Shown piece by piece: positions 16,381 to 22,484 of a stretch of DNA of 22,603 nucleotides. The DNA is from Collinsella sp. (GTDB taxonomy: Bacteria; Actinomycetota; Coriobacteriia; Coriobacteriales; Coriobacteriaceae): positions 1 through 22,603 of the forward strand of contig JAUMNV010000067.1 in the NCBI GenBank assembly GCA_031295725.1. The letters are read 5' to 3'. The position numbers and the translations under genes were made by a program. How positions within the stretch are numbered: position 1 is the first letter of the stretch; every line of letters begins with the position of its first letter. Below the pieces are notes generated by a model. It had not been told where the DNA came from and made no database searches. It saw nothing but the letters and a program-made list of their open reading frames with translations.

Positions 16381-16990
16381 TCTTTACGCTCCCTTCTGCT
16401 TTCTCGGACAAGCCCTGGGCCACAGCGGTAACGTCGACGACCGGACCGTTTTCGATCGAGCGCAGGCGCTTAGCCTCGTCGAGCTCGCGATCGGCCGCGC
16501 CGCCCATGACGGTCAGCGCCTTGGTGGGGCACGCCGCCACACAATGCGGGCCGTCCGGATCGAAGGCGCACAGGTCGCACTTGACAGCGCAGGTGTACTG
16601 GCCGGGAGCCCACGTAAGAAGGCTGCTCAGGGACTTAGGATACGAAGGCGTCGGATCGCACATGCCTGCGACACCGGCGATAGACGTGCCATCGGGATGG
16701 ATGGCTCCGAAGGGGCACGCGATGGCGCACAGCCTGCACCCGATGCACTCCTGCTCCTTGACGTGGATGCGGTCGCCATCGTGCTCGATGGCATTCACCG
16801 GGCAAACCTCGGCGCAGGGGGCACCCTCGCAATGGTGGCAGGCAAGGGCGGCCGAAATACCGCCGGTCTTCACGAGCGCCAGGCGCGGCGTATCCTGAAG
16901 ACCCTGCATCCGGTGGGCGTCGGCACAGGCGGACTGGCATGTTCCGCAGCCGATGCACCTCTCCGGGTTGATGTCAATGAAGCGGTTCAT
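16373..16990 (-). CDS. hyfA: Four-cluster ferredoxin-like electron-transfer subunit HyfA/HycB
   Basis: This subunit carries electrons from FdhF to the hydrogenase core. The 205-residue protein has four cysteine groups: C12/15/18/22, C51/54/59/63, C82/85/88/92 and C134/138/141/150/154, enough for four [4Fe-4S] clusters. It begins MNRFIDINPERCIGC, like HycB. The ATG at 16990 is preferred to a GTG two codons upstream because AAGGA lies seven bases before it. It overlaps hyfB by 8 bp. A 78-bp gap with a strong hairpin separates it from fdhF. Confidence 0.94.
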   Translation of the reverse strand: MNRFIDINPERCIGCGTCQSACADAHRMQGLQDTPRLALVKTGGISAALACHHCEGAPCAEVCPVNAIEHDGDRIHVKEQECIGCRLCAIACPFGAIHPDGTSIAGVAGMCDPTPSYPKSLSSLLTWAPGQYTCAVKCDLCAFDPDGPHCVAACPTKALTVMGGAADRELDEAKRLRSIENGPVVDVTAVAQGLSEKAEGSVKNG

Positions 16991-17012
16991 CCCCACTTCC
17001 TTTCAAAATAAC

Positions 17013-17047
17013 GGGCCGGACTCCCGAACGTACGGGACGCCCGGCCC
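17013..17047 (-). terminator. Hairpin between fdhF and hyfA, possible partial terminator
   Basis: On the minus strand GGGCCGG pairs with CCGGCCC (7 bp) and TCCCG pairs with CGGGA (5 bp) inside it, separated by a small internal loop. The hairpin is followed by GTTATTTTG, a short T-rich run, and then the hyfA ribosome-binding site. It could set a lower level of hyf transcripts relative to hydN-fdhF, or protect the 3' end of a processed fdhF message. Confidence 0.55.
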
Positions 17048-17068
17048 AAAAAGCCAACGAGAACGGGA

Positions 17069-19291
17069 CTACACGATTTGGTTCACGTGCGCCTCGTCGT
17101 CGAACTTGGCGGCGCCGGGCTCAACGTCCTGAGGAGCGGCGGCGTCCACCAGAGCCTGCTTGAGCTCGGTGTACTGACGCTCGACCTCGCCCTCGGCCCA
17201 GACCTGGTCGGCGATAGCGTCGACCTGGCAGGCGGAGAACTTGTCCTCGGGCGTGTGCGAGACCGGGTCGACCTTGTGCATGGTCAGCTCGTTGCACTTG
17301 CCGATCCACCACTGGTAGGTCATATAGACCGTGCCCTTGTTGATACGGTCGCTCACGTCGGCGCGGCTGTATACCTGACCGCGGCGGCTGTGAATCGAGA
17401 CGATGTCGCCGTTCTTGATGCCGCGCGCCTGGGCGTCCGCGGGATTCATGCGGACAAAACCGGGCTCATCGGCAAGCAGCGCCAGCGTCTTGCAGTTGCC
17501 GGTCATCGAACGGCAGCTGTAGTGGCCGACCTCGCGGACGGTGCACAGAATGAGCGGGTACTCATCGTCGGGAAGCTCGGAGGGCGCCTCCCAGTCGTGC
17601 GCCATCAGGTTGGCGCGGCCGTCCTTGGTGGTGAACTTGCCACCAGCGAACATGTCGGGCGTACCGTGGTCGTTCACATCGGTGCTCTTGACCGGCCACT
17701 GGGCGTAACCGCCCTCGGGAGCCATCTTCTCGTAGGTCGCGCCTACAAAGTTGGGGCACAGGCTAATGCACTCGTTCCAGATCTGCTCGGTGTTGTCGTA
17801 GTGCATGGGGTAGCCCATGCGCGTGGACAGGTCCGCGAAGATCTCCCAGTCATGGCGGCACTCGCCCTTGGGCGGAACGGCCGCGTCAAAGTGCTGGAAG
17901 CTACGGTCGGATGCGGTAAAGACACCCTCGTGCTCGCCCCAAGAGGTAGCGGGCAGGATGACGTCGGCGAGCATGGTCGTCTGCGTCATAAAGATGTCCT
18001 GGCAAATGAACAGATCCAGCTCGGAGAGCGTCTTGCGCATACCGGCCGAATCGGGCTCGGTCTGCACCGGGTCCTCGCCGTAGTTGTAGAAGCAGTGCAC
18101 CTTGCCCTCGTCGACCAGGTGGCCCAGATCGGTGAGCTTGTAGCCCTCCTCGAGCGGGAGCTTTTCCTCGGGCACGCCCCAAGCTTTGGCAAACTTGGCA
18201 CGCACTGCGGGGTCGGTGACTTTCTGGTAGCCAGGGTACAGGTTGGGCAGCATGCCCATATCGCAGGAGCCCTGGACGTTATTCTGACCGCGCACGGGCG
18301 CGAGGCCGGAATTGGGTTTGCCGATCTGGCCGGCAACGCAGGCGATGGAGGCGATGGTGTGCACCGTCTTCAGGTTCTGCTTCTGCTGGCATACGCCCAT
18401 GCCCCAGCCAATGATGGCAGAGGGCTTCGCCGTGGCGTACATCTCGGCAGCTTGGTGGATCAACGCGGGCTCGACACCCGTGATGTCCTGTACAGATTCG
18501 GGAGTGTAGTTCTTGATGGTCTCCCACCACTCGTCAAAGCCGTTCGTGTGCTCGGCGACGAATTCCTTGTCGTAGAGGCCATCGTTGACCAGACAGTTGG
18601 CAAAGGCGTTGAGGAACGCAACGTTGCAACCGTTCTTGATCGGAAGGTAGAGATCGGCGATACGCGCGGTTTCGATATGGCGCGGATCGGCGACGATGAT
18701 CTTGCAACCCTTTTCTTTGGCTCGCACGATACGCCTTGCGACGATGGGGTGCGAATCGGCAGGGTTATAGCCGAAGAGGAAAATGCAGCCCGCATCCTCC
18801 ATACCGGGGATGGAGCATGACATGCAACCTGAACCAACCGTGTCCATCAGACCGAGGACAGTAGGGCCGTGTCAAGTACGGGCGCAGTTGTCCACGCTGT
18901 GGGTGCCGATGCACGCGCGCGTAAACTTCTGCATGACGTAATTCGCCTCATTGCCGCCGCCTCGCGAAGAGCCAGTGGTCATGACAGCGTTAGGACCATA
19001 TTCGTCAATTATGGCCTGCATCTTAGATGCGGTGAAATCCAGTGCCTCGTCCCAGCTTACGCGCTCAAGATCCGCGCCCTTAGTGCGGCGGATCATCGGG
19101 TGCAGTACGCGAGGAGTCAAGATCTTGGTGTCGTTGATGAAGTCGTAGCCGCTCATGCCCTTAAGGCACAGCTCGCTCTGGTTGGTGATGCCGTTGAGCG
19201 GTTCGGTGCCCACGACCTGGCCGTTTTGGACCAGGAGGTTAAACTGGCAACCGGCGCCGCAGTACGGGCAGATCACTTTATGCTTCTCCAT
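17069..19291 (-). CDS. fdhF: Selenocysteine-containing formate dehydrogenase H (FdhF), read through in-frame TGA
   Basis: This is the formate-oxidising subunit of formate hydrogenlyase. The gene is one 740-residue frame interrupted by a TGA at 18872-18874, codon 140, the same number as selenocysteine 140 of E. coli FdhF. The surrounding sequence NCART-U-HGPTVLGL is the classic Fdh-H active site. The [4Fe-4S] ligands are C8, C11, C15 and C42, with K44 between cluster and molybdopterin; H141 follows the selenocysteine, and R334 in GLAPVRGQNNVQG matches the substrate arginine. The TGA is followed by a SECIS hairpin. A standard caller would split this into a 139-codon piece and a roughly 592-codon piece. 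It has no Tat signal, so it is cytoplasmic. The start has a strong GGAAGGAGGG site. It lies 75 bp after hydN. The C-terminus is about 25 residues longer than in E. coli. Confidence 0.97.
18841..18874 (-). promoter_or_regulatory. Selenocysteine UGA codon and bacterial SECIS hairpin of fdhF
   Basis: The TGA (18874-18872) is followed after 18 bases by the loop GGTCT (18853-18849). The loop is closed by a stem TGTCCTC (18860-18854) pairing with GA-T-GGACA (18848-18841), with one bulged T. A GGUCU loop, a bulged U and this loop distance are the features recognised by SelB in E. coli fdhF, as I recall that element. The gene for SelB is in the same operon. Confidence 0.92.
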
Positions 19292-19366
19292 GACACCCTC
19301 CTTCCTTTTTCTGCTACCGATTACTCGGTACTAATTTGACAATCATTGGGCCTGTCGCCCCAACGC
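19292..19366 (-). promoter_or_regulatory. hydN-fdhF spacer with two small inverted repeats
   Basis: The 75-bp gap has TTGGG/CCCAA arms (19346-19363, eight-base loop) just after hydN and a perfect 6-bp inverted repeat TACCGA-TTAC-TCGGTA (19315-19330) just before the fdhF ribosome-binding site. No T run follows the first hairpin, so I do not call a terminator. The second may be a leader hairpin or a protein-binding site. Confidence 0.4.
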
Positions 19367-19885
19367 TTACGCCTCGTTTTCGATGGTGGCGCGGGCACGC
19401 TCGGCAGTCAGTTCTGCCAGGCGCTCCTCGTCTACCAGGGTGAGGCCCTTGGTCGGGCACGCCTCGGCACACGCCGGACCGCCGGGACGGTCCACGCACA
19501 GGTCGCACTTGAGCACGAAGCTCTTGGTCTGCGAACCCACGCGAACGTCGCCCATCAAGACCGGAACCTGCGTGGTCGCCACGCTCACGGCGCCAAAGGG
19601 GCATGCCATGACGCAGCTCTTGCAGCCGATGCAGTTGTCCTCGTTGACGCCGATACGATGGTTCTTTGGATCAAAGAACAAGGCGCCCGTAGGACAGGCC
19701 TTCGCGCACGGGGCATCCTCGCAGTGATGGCAAGCCACCGGTGCGGAGATCTCGTACGTACGCGTCACGCGCAGGCGCGGCGCGGCGATGTTGCCGGGGA
19801 TGTCGTGCGCCTCGATGCACGCCGCCATACAGGTTTGGCACCCAATGCAGCGTGAGGAATCGGCTACGACTCGTTTATTGCCCAT
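19367..19885 (-). CDS. hydN: Four-cluster ferredoxin-like protein HydN
   Basis: HydN is an electron-transfer protein associated with Fdh-H in E. coli, where it supports formate dehydrogenase H activity. The 172-residue product has four cysteine groups: C13/16/19/23, C52/55/60/64, C85/88/91/95 and C127/130/139/143. It resembles E. coli HydN (about 175 residues), including CIGCKSCVMACPFGAV and a C-terminal charged helix. I chose the ATG at 19885 because AGGAGGGAG lies eight bases upstream and the conserved sequence starts there. The frame is open back to a GTG at 19993, which also has a GGAGG, but that GTG sits inside a predicted RNA stem. It is the first gene of the formate hydrogenlyase operon. 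HyfA is its paralogue; the two could serve different partners. Confidence 0.93.
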   Translation of the reverse strand: MGNKRVVADSSRCIGCQTCMAACIEAHDIPGNIAAPRLRVTRTYEISAPVACHHCEDAPCAKACPTGALFFDPKNHRIGVNEDNCIGCKSCVMACPFGAVSVATTQVPVLMGDVRVGSQTKSFVLKCDLCVDRPGGPACAEACPTKGLTLVDEERLAELTAERARATIENEA

Positions 19886-19889
19886 GTTG

Positions 19890-20010
19890 TTCACTCCCTC
19901 CTGAATCCCATGCCGGAGAGACCCTGTCGACGTTGCCCCGGACCGCCCGTGGTCCGGCATCGGCGTATCGAGTGCATGCGGCGAAACAGGCACTTCGATA
20001 GAATTCCTCC
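19890..20010 (-). promoter_or_regulatory. Structured 5' leader of hydN, possible cis-regulatory RNA
   Basis: On the minus strand the leader can form a 10-bp stem with one bulge (19990-20000 pairing with 19966-19975). Next to it is a perfect 7-bp hairpin CCGGACC-ACGGGC-GGTCCGG (19938-19957). ATGCCGG (19960-19954) can instead pair with CCGGCAT (19916-19910), which excludes the 7-bp hairpin. Just downstream, TCTCTCC could pair with the ribosome-binding site GGAGGGA with one G-U pair. Mutually exclusive stems next to a ribosome-binding site are typical of riboswitches. No known class is recognised with confidence; a molybdenum-cofactor sensor would fit the operon, but this is speculation. Confidence 0.4.
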
Positions 20011-20063
20011 AACGATATACAGGTTAAATATACGCAGTTGCAGGTGGCAAACTTGAGCATAGG
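20011..20063 (-). promoter_or_regulatory. Probable promoter region of the formate hydrogenlyase operon
   Basis: A locally AT-rich stretch (TATATTTAACCTGTATA on the minus strand) follows a TTTGCC hexamer. TTTGCC with 17 bp to TTTAAC is the best sigma-70-like pairing, but it is weak. No TGGCAC-N5-TTGC sigma-54 element, as used by E. coli fdhF and hyc, is seen. The call rests mainly on position upstream of a 16-gene block. Confidence 0.3.
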
Positions 20064-20089
20064 CCCTGCAATACGGGTGTATTGCAGGG
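20064..20089. promoter_or_regulatory. Perfect 11-bp inverted repeat, candidate operator or terminator
   Basis: CCCTGCAATAC and GTATTGCAGGG flank a four-base GGGT spacer, giving a 26-bp palindrome upstream of the hydN promoter region. On the plus strand it is followed by GTTTTGG, so it could act as a short terminator there, but no plus-strand gene precedes it. As DNA it looks like a dimeric regulator site. I do not recognise the regulator. Confidence 0.5.
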
Positions 20090-20130
20090 GTTTTGGCAGG
20101 TTGGAATTATTCTCTAGAAGCTATAAAGGT

Positions 20131-20213
20131 GAGTGTATTACATGCGTACATCCAAGGGAGATTTCACGCTCGTTTCTGAAAGATGTAGTACGTTTGTAAT
20201 ATCGTTTACACTC
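20131..20213. repeat. Interrupted inverted repeat in the divergent intergenic region
   Basis: GAGTGTATTACA (20131-20142) has its complement on the right as TGTAATA (20195-20201) and CACTC (20209-20213), separated by seven bases. Nested inside are TTTCA (20162-20166) and TGAAA (20177-20181). The region is AT-rich compared with the rest of the window and lies between the divergent hydN and antitoxin genes. No gene is seen here. Confidence 0.3.
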
Positions 20214-20250
20214 AATTACTCTAGTGCAATAAAGTAGTGGTTGTAAGATT

Positions 20251-20287
20251 GGCTATTATTAGCCGATGTTGTATTTGACTATTCAAA
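20251..20287 (+). promoter_or_regulatory. Two palindromes upstream of the antitoxin gene, candidate autoregulatory operators
   Basis: GGCTA-TTAT-TAGCC (20251-20264) and TTTGA-CTAT-TCAAA (20274-20287) are both 5-bp arms with a 4-bp spacer, with centres 23 bp apart. A weak sigma-70 pair, TTGGCT with 17 bp to TATTTG, overlaps them. Type II antitoxins with ribbon-helix-helix domains usually bind such repeats at their own promoter. Confidence 0.4.
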
Positions 20288-20314
20288 TTGCACGCTCATT
20301 AAGGGAGGCCAGTG

Positions 20315-20638
20315 ATGTCATCGACTCAAAAACGAGCCATCCTGCAGGTGCGCATTCGCGAGGAAGACAAGCAGCATGCCGAACGTCTCTACGACGCCAT
20401 GGGCACATCGCTCGCCGAGGCTGTCCGTCTATTTGTCGCGCAGAGTATTTTGATGCGCAAGCTCCCATTTCAACCGGTCGCCGTGCGCTCCAAGGACGGC
20501 ACGGCCGCCTATGGACTGCTCAAAGCATACGGGGACCCCAATCGCCGCTCCGAGGAGCGCAATGCCTGGATTGAATACCTAGCCACAGAAAGCGACGAGT
20601 CGGTTTTGGGTCCCGAGGAAGTAGATATCCATGAGTAG
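20315..20638 (+). CDS. RelB/DinJ-like antitoxin
   Basis: This 107-residue protein begins with a ribbon-helix-helix-like segment: strand AILQVRIREED, a helix, then GTSLAEAVRLFVAQSILMRKLPF. The last part is the characteristic RelB/DinJ pattern (a Ser-Leu-x-Glu-Ala helix followed by a Leu-Pro-Phe turn). The C-terminal half is polar and acidic (ESDESVLGPEEVDIHE), as expected of a toxin-wrapping tail. I chose the ATG at 20315, six bases after GGGAGG, over an in-frame GTG at 20312. It overlaps the next gene by 8 bp. It would neutralise the downstream PIN protein and repress its own promoter. RelB/DinJ antitoxins usually pair with RelE/YafQ toxins, so the partner here is unusual. Confidence 0.85.
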   Translation: MSSTQKRAILQVRIREEDKQHAERLYDAMGTSLAEAVRLFVAQSILMRKLPFQPVAVRSKDGTAAYGLLKAYGDPNRRSEERNAWIEYLATESDESVLGPEEVDIHE

Positions 20639-21107
20639 CACCATCATCGACGAGACCGTCATCCTTCGCTACCTGCTTGACGACGACGAGGTCCTGTCAC
20701 CGCGCGCCGCCAAGGTCATCGCCACGCGCACCGCACGTGTCTACCCCGAAATCATCACGCGCGTCGTGGTCACGCTGCGCGACGTCTATAAGGTTCCCCG
20801 CGTTGAAATTGCTGCGGCCATGAAAAGGCTGCTCGATGACGTCATGGTCGACGAGCCCACCGTTGTCGCCCTTGCCGTCAAACTCTTCGGCAAGACCCAT
20901 ATGGACTTTACCGACTGCCTCCTCGCAGCCCGAACCGCCATCTACAACGATGATGTCGTGAGCTTTGGCAAGCCCATCATCCAAGGCATGATCGACTACC
21001 GCCGCCAGAGCCAAACCGCCGCCGACGCCCGCGACCGCGCCGCCGAAGCCCGCAGCCGAAGCACCGACTCCACCATCGACAAGCTCCGCCACCAATCCCG
21101 CCACTAA
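20631..21107 (+). CDS. PIN-domain protein, VapC-like toxin with incomplete active site
   Basis: This 158-residue protein has the PIN layout: IIDETVILRYLLDDD at the N-terminus (D7 is the first acidic position), a helical middle, MDFTDCLLAARTA (D92, D95), then a final strand. Canonical VapC nucleases use four acidic residues. Here the second (in the ELVWVL-like helix) aligns with R44 in IITRVVVTL, and the fourth (TFDxx) is glycine in VVSFGKP (G113). E40 lies nearby and might substitute. Residues 124-158 form an Arg/Ala/Ser-rich charged tail outside the usual domain. The ATG lies inside the end of the antitoxin gene (8-bp overlap), so the two are translationally coupled. It may be a weak or altered RNase, or an inactive relic. 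Confidence 0.8.
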   Translation: MSSTIIDETVILRYLLDDDEVLSPRAAKVIATRTARVYPEIITRVVVTLRDVYKVPRVEIAAAMKRLLDDVMVDEPTVVALAVKLFGKTHMDFTDCLLAARTAIYNDDVVSFGKPIIQGMIDYRRQSQTAADARDRAAEARSRSTDSTIDKLRHQSRH

Positions 21108-21152
21108 CCGACAGGCAACGGCATCGCCCGCCACTCAGCCCCATCCCCTCTT

Positions 21153-21221
21153 AAGTTGCGGTGAAATAGTTCCTGGATTTAGGCTTATTCGAGCCTTTCA
21201 GGAACTATTCCACCGCAACTT
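21153..21221. repeat. Long imperfect palindrome, probable dispersed repeat or bidirectional terminator
   Basis: Two 23-base arms (21153-21175 and 21199-21221) are complementary except at one position, which is an A-C mismatch on the plus-strand RNA and a G-U pair on the minus. A smaller AGGCT/AGCCT hairpin forms the tip. The left arm's first 18 bases with the preceding T (TAAGTTGCGGTGAAATAG) recur exactly at 22463-22480, so this is a repeated element and not a one-off terminator. Confidence 0.7.
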
Positions 21222-21237
21222 TCTGTAAGAGTGGTTT

Positions 21238-21260
21238 TTAGTGCCGCCGAGGGGCACTAA
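21238..21260. terminator. Short hairpin downstream of the toxin gene
   Basis: Arms TTAGTGCC and GGCACTAA (8 bp) enclose a seven-base loop. There is a T run before the stem but none after it on the plus strand, so a rho-independent terminator is only weakly supported. Confidence 0.3.
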
Positions 21261-21393
21261 TCAACCGTTTGCCGATATGTTTGGCTACGACTCATGACTC
21301 TGACCTGCCCCGTCAAGCTTTTGGTCAGTTCATGGCAAGGTCAGGCGGGCCAAATATGGGATAGCGTAGTGTCATTCACTCCCCCTCGAGACC

Positions 21394-22401
21394 ATGGGGT
21401 CGAAAATGAGTCATGATAAACGCTGTACCAAACCGCAATTAGAGCTGTTCTTCCGGTTATTCGAGGCCCATCATGGCGGGCACCTGTTTGTAGCTACCAA
21501 AAAATGGGATGAACGCTGTGCCTACGCGCTCATGCAAAAAGAGATGATTATTCGACTCTACAACCATGTCTACGCTGATCCCGCGTATTGGAATGACCTC
21601 GGCGTCGAAGATCGCATCTTTCAATTGGCATCCGCTATTGCGGTCGTTGAACCGAATGCCGTGTTTTGTGGAGCAACGGCGGCACTGCTCTATGGCATCG
21701 GTTCTGCATATTCGCTTCTCGACAAGGTGCAAGTGCTGTTGCCGCGTTCCACCAGACGCGATATGTACGAATTCGTTGAATACCGACGCTGGCGGCCGGG
21801 CGACGTATGGCAGCTCGGTCCTTTTACGTTAACGAATCCATATCGCACGGTGGTCGACATCGCCCGAACTAACGCTTTTCGATATGCACTAGGCTATGTC
21901 GACGGGTTGGCTCGTGAGTACGGTGTCGAGCGTGAAGAATTGCGTGCATATGCACAAAGGAACTGCCGCGGACTGCACGGCATCGCGCGCGCATTTGACG
22001 TTTTTGAACACATGGATGGCAGATCGGATAACGGTGGAGAATCCGAAGCACGGGCGGCAATGATTCTGGCGGGAGTTGCCGCTCCCGAACTTCAGGTTGA
22101 AATCACTCGACCGGGAAACGCCGGCTATTATTTGGCAGATTACGGCTGGCAGATGCCAAACGGCTCTTGGATGCTGGCTGAGCTGCATGGACTAGGCAAG
22201 TTTGAGGACGATGCCCAAAATGATCCGGAACATACTGCGGCAAAAACCTATCGAGCTGCCCTCATGCGCGACACGAACCTGCGTGCCATGGGCCACAACG
22301 TCATTCATTTCAAGCTCTCAGACACCTACGATGTCAAAGCGTTCGGCTCCATGATGCGCGGCTACGGTATACCAACCACAAAACCCTACGCAGACTCCTG
22401 A
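21394..22401 (+). CDS. AbiEi-like protein with C-terminal DUF559/Vsr-like nuclease domain
   Basis: This 335-residue protein has a two-part layout seen in many actinobacterial proteins. Residues 15-65 resemble the AbiEi wing (a short helical region, then ALMQKEMIIRLYNHVYADP), followed by a conserved middle (FCGATAALLYGI; LTNPYRTVVDIART). Residues 214-310 resemble the DUF559/very-short-patch-repair endonuclease fold: GGESEARAAMILAGVAAPELQ, YLADYGWQ, MLAELHGLGKF, and RDTNLRAMGHNVIHFKLSD. Possible catalytic residues are E218, D249, E263, H265 and K269; the usual E-x-D is E-L-H here. It stands alone with no AbiEii-type toxin gene next to it. The start is uncertain (ATG at 21394 or 21406; neither has a strong ribosome-binding site). 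Role is unproven; defence, DNA repair and toxin-antitoxin functions have been suggested for such families. Confidence 0.7.
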   Translation: MGSKMSHDKRCTKPQLELFFRLFEAHHGGHLFVATKKWDERCAYALMQKEMIIRLYNHVYADPAYWNDLGVEDRIFQLASAIAVVEPNAVFCGATAALLYGIGSAYSLLDKVQVLLPRSTRRDMYEFVEYRRWRPGDVWQLGPFTLTNPYRTVVDIARTNAFRYALGYVDGLAREYGVEREELRAYAQRNCRGLHGIARAFDVFEHMDGRSDNGGESEARAAMILAGVAAPELQVEITRPGNAGYYLADYGWQMPNGSWMLAELHGLGKFEDDAQNDPEHTAAKTYRAALMRDTNLRAMGHNVIHFKLSDTYDVKAFGSMMRGYGIPTTKPYADS

Positions 22402-22462
22402 CCGGCTGTCCTCATCTTCTCGACAACAGAAGCCATCATCGACCCAGCCCGCTCGGCCTCAA

Positions 22463-22484
22463 TAAGTTGCGGTGAAATAGGGAC
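22463..22484 (+). repeat. Partial second copy of the hairpin repeat, next to the insertion sequence
   Basis: TAAGTTGCGGTGAAATAG repeats 21152-21169 exactly, then diverges to GGAC. The matching right arm is not seen before the sequence turns into the insertion element, so the repeat may be interrupted by it or may be a different member of the family. Confidence 0.6.

Larger units (their letters stand above)
21108..21393. other. Intergenic region with hairpins, no gene seen
   Basis: These 286 bp hold the long hairpin repeat (21153-21221) and a separate 8-bp hairpin TTAGTGCC-GCCGAGG-GGCACTAA (21238-21260). Further on, CTGACC and GGTCAG arms lie around 21300-21330. No promoter for the next plus-strand gene is obvious, and that gene also lacks a strong ribosome-binding site. 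Confidence 0.5.

Noticed and set aside
19886..19993. Longer hydN starting at GTG 19993 with a GGAGG site
   Set aside because: The 36 extra codons match nothing in HydN, the spacing to GGAGG is long (12 bases), and the GTG lies in a predicted stem; the ATG at 19885 has a better site. It remains an alternative.
20697..21134. Minus-strand frame opposite the PIN toxin
   Set aside because: It is the reverse frame of a well-supported gene, rich in Gly/Ala/Val/Asp, with no ribosome-binding site or family match.
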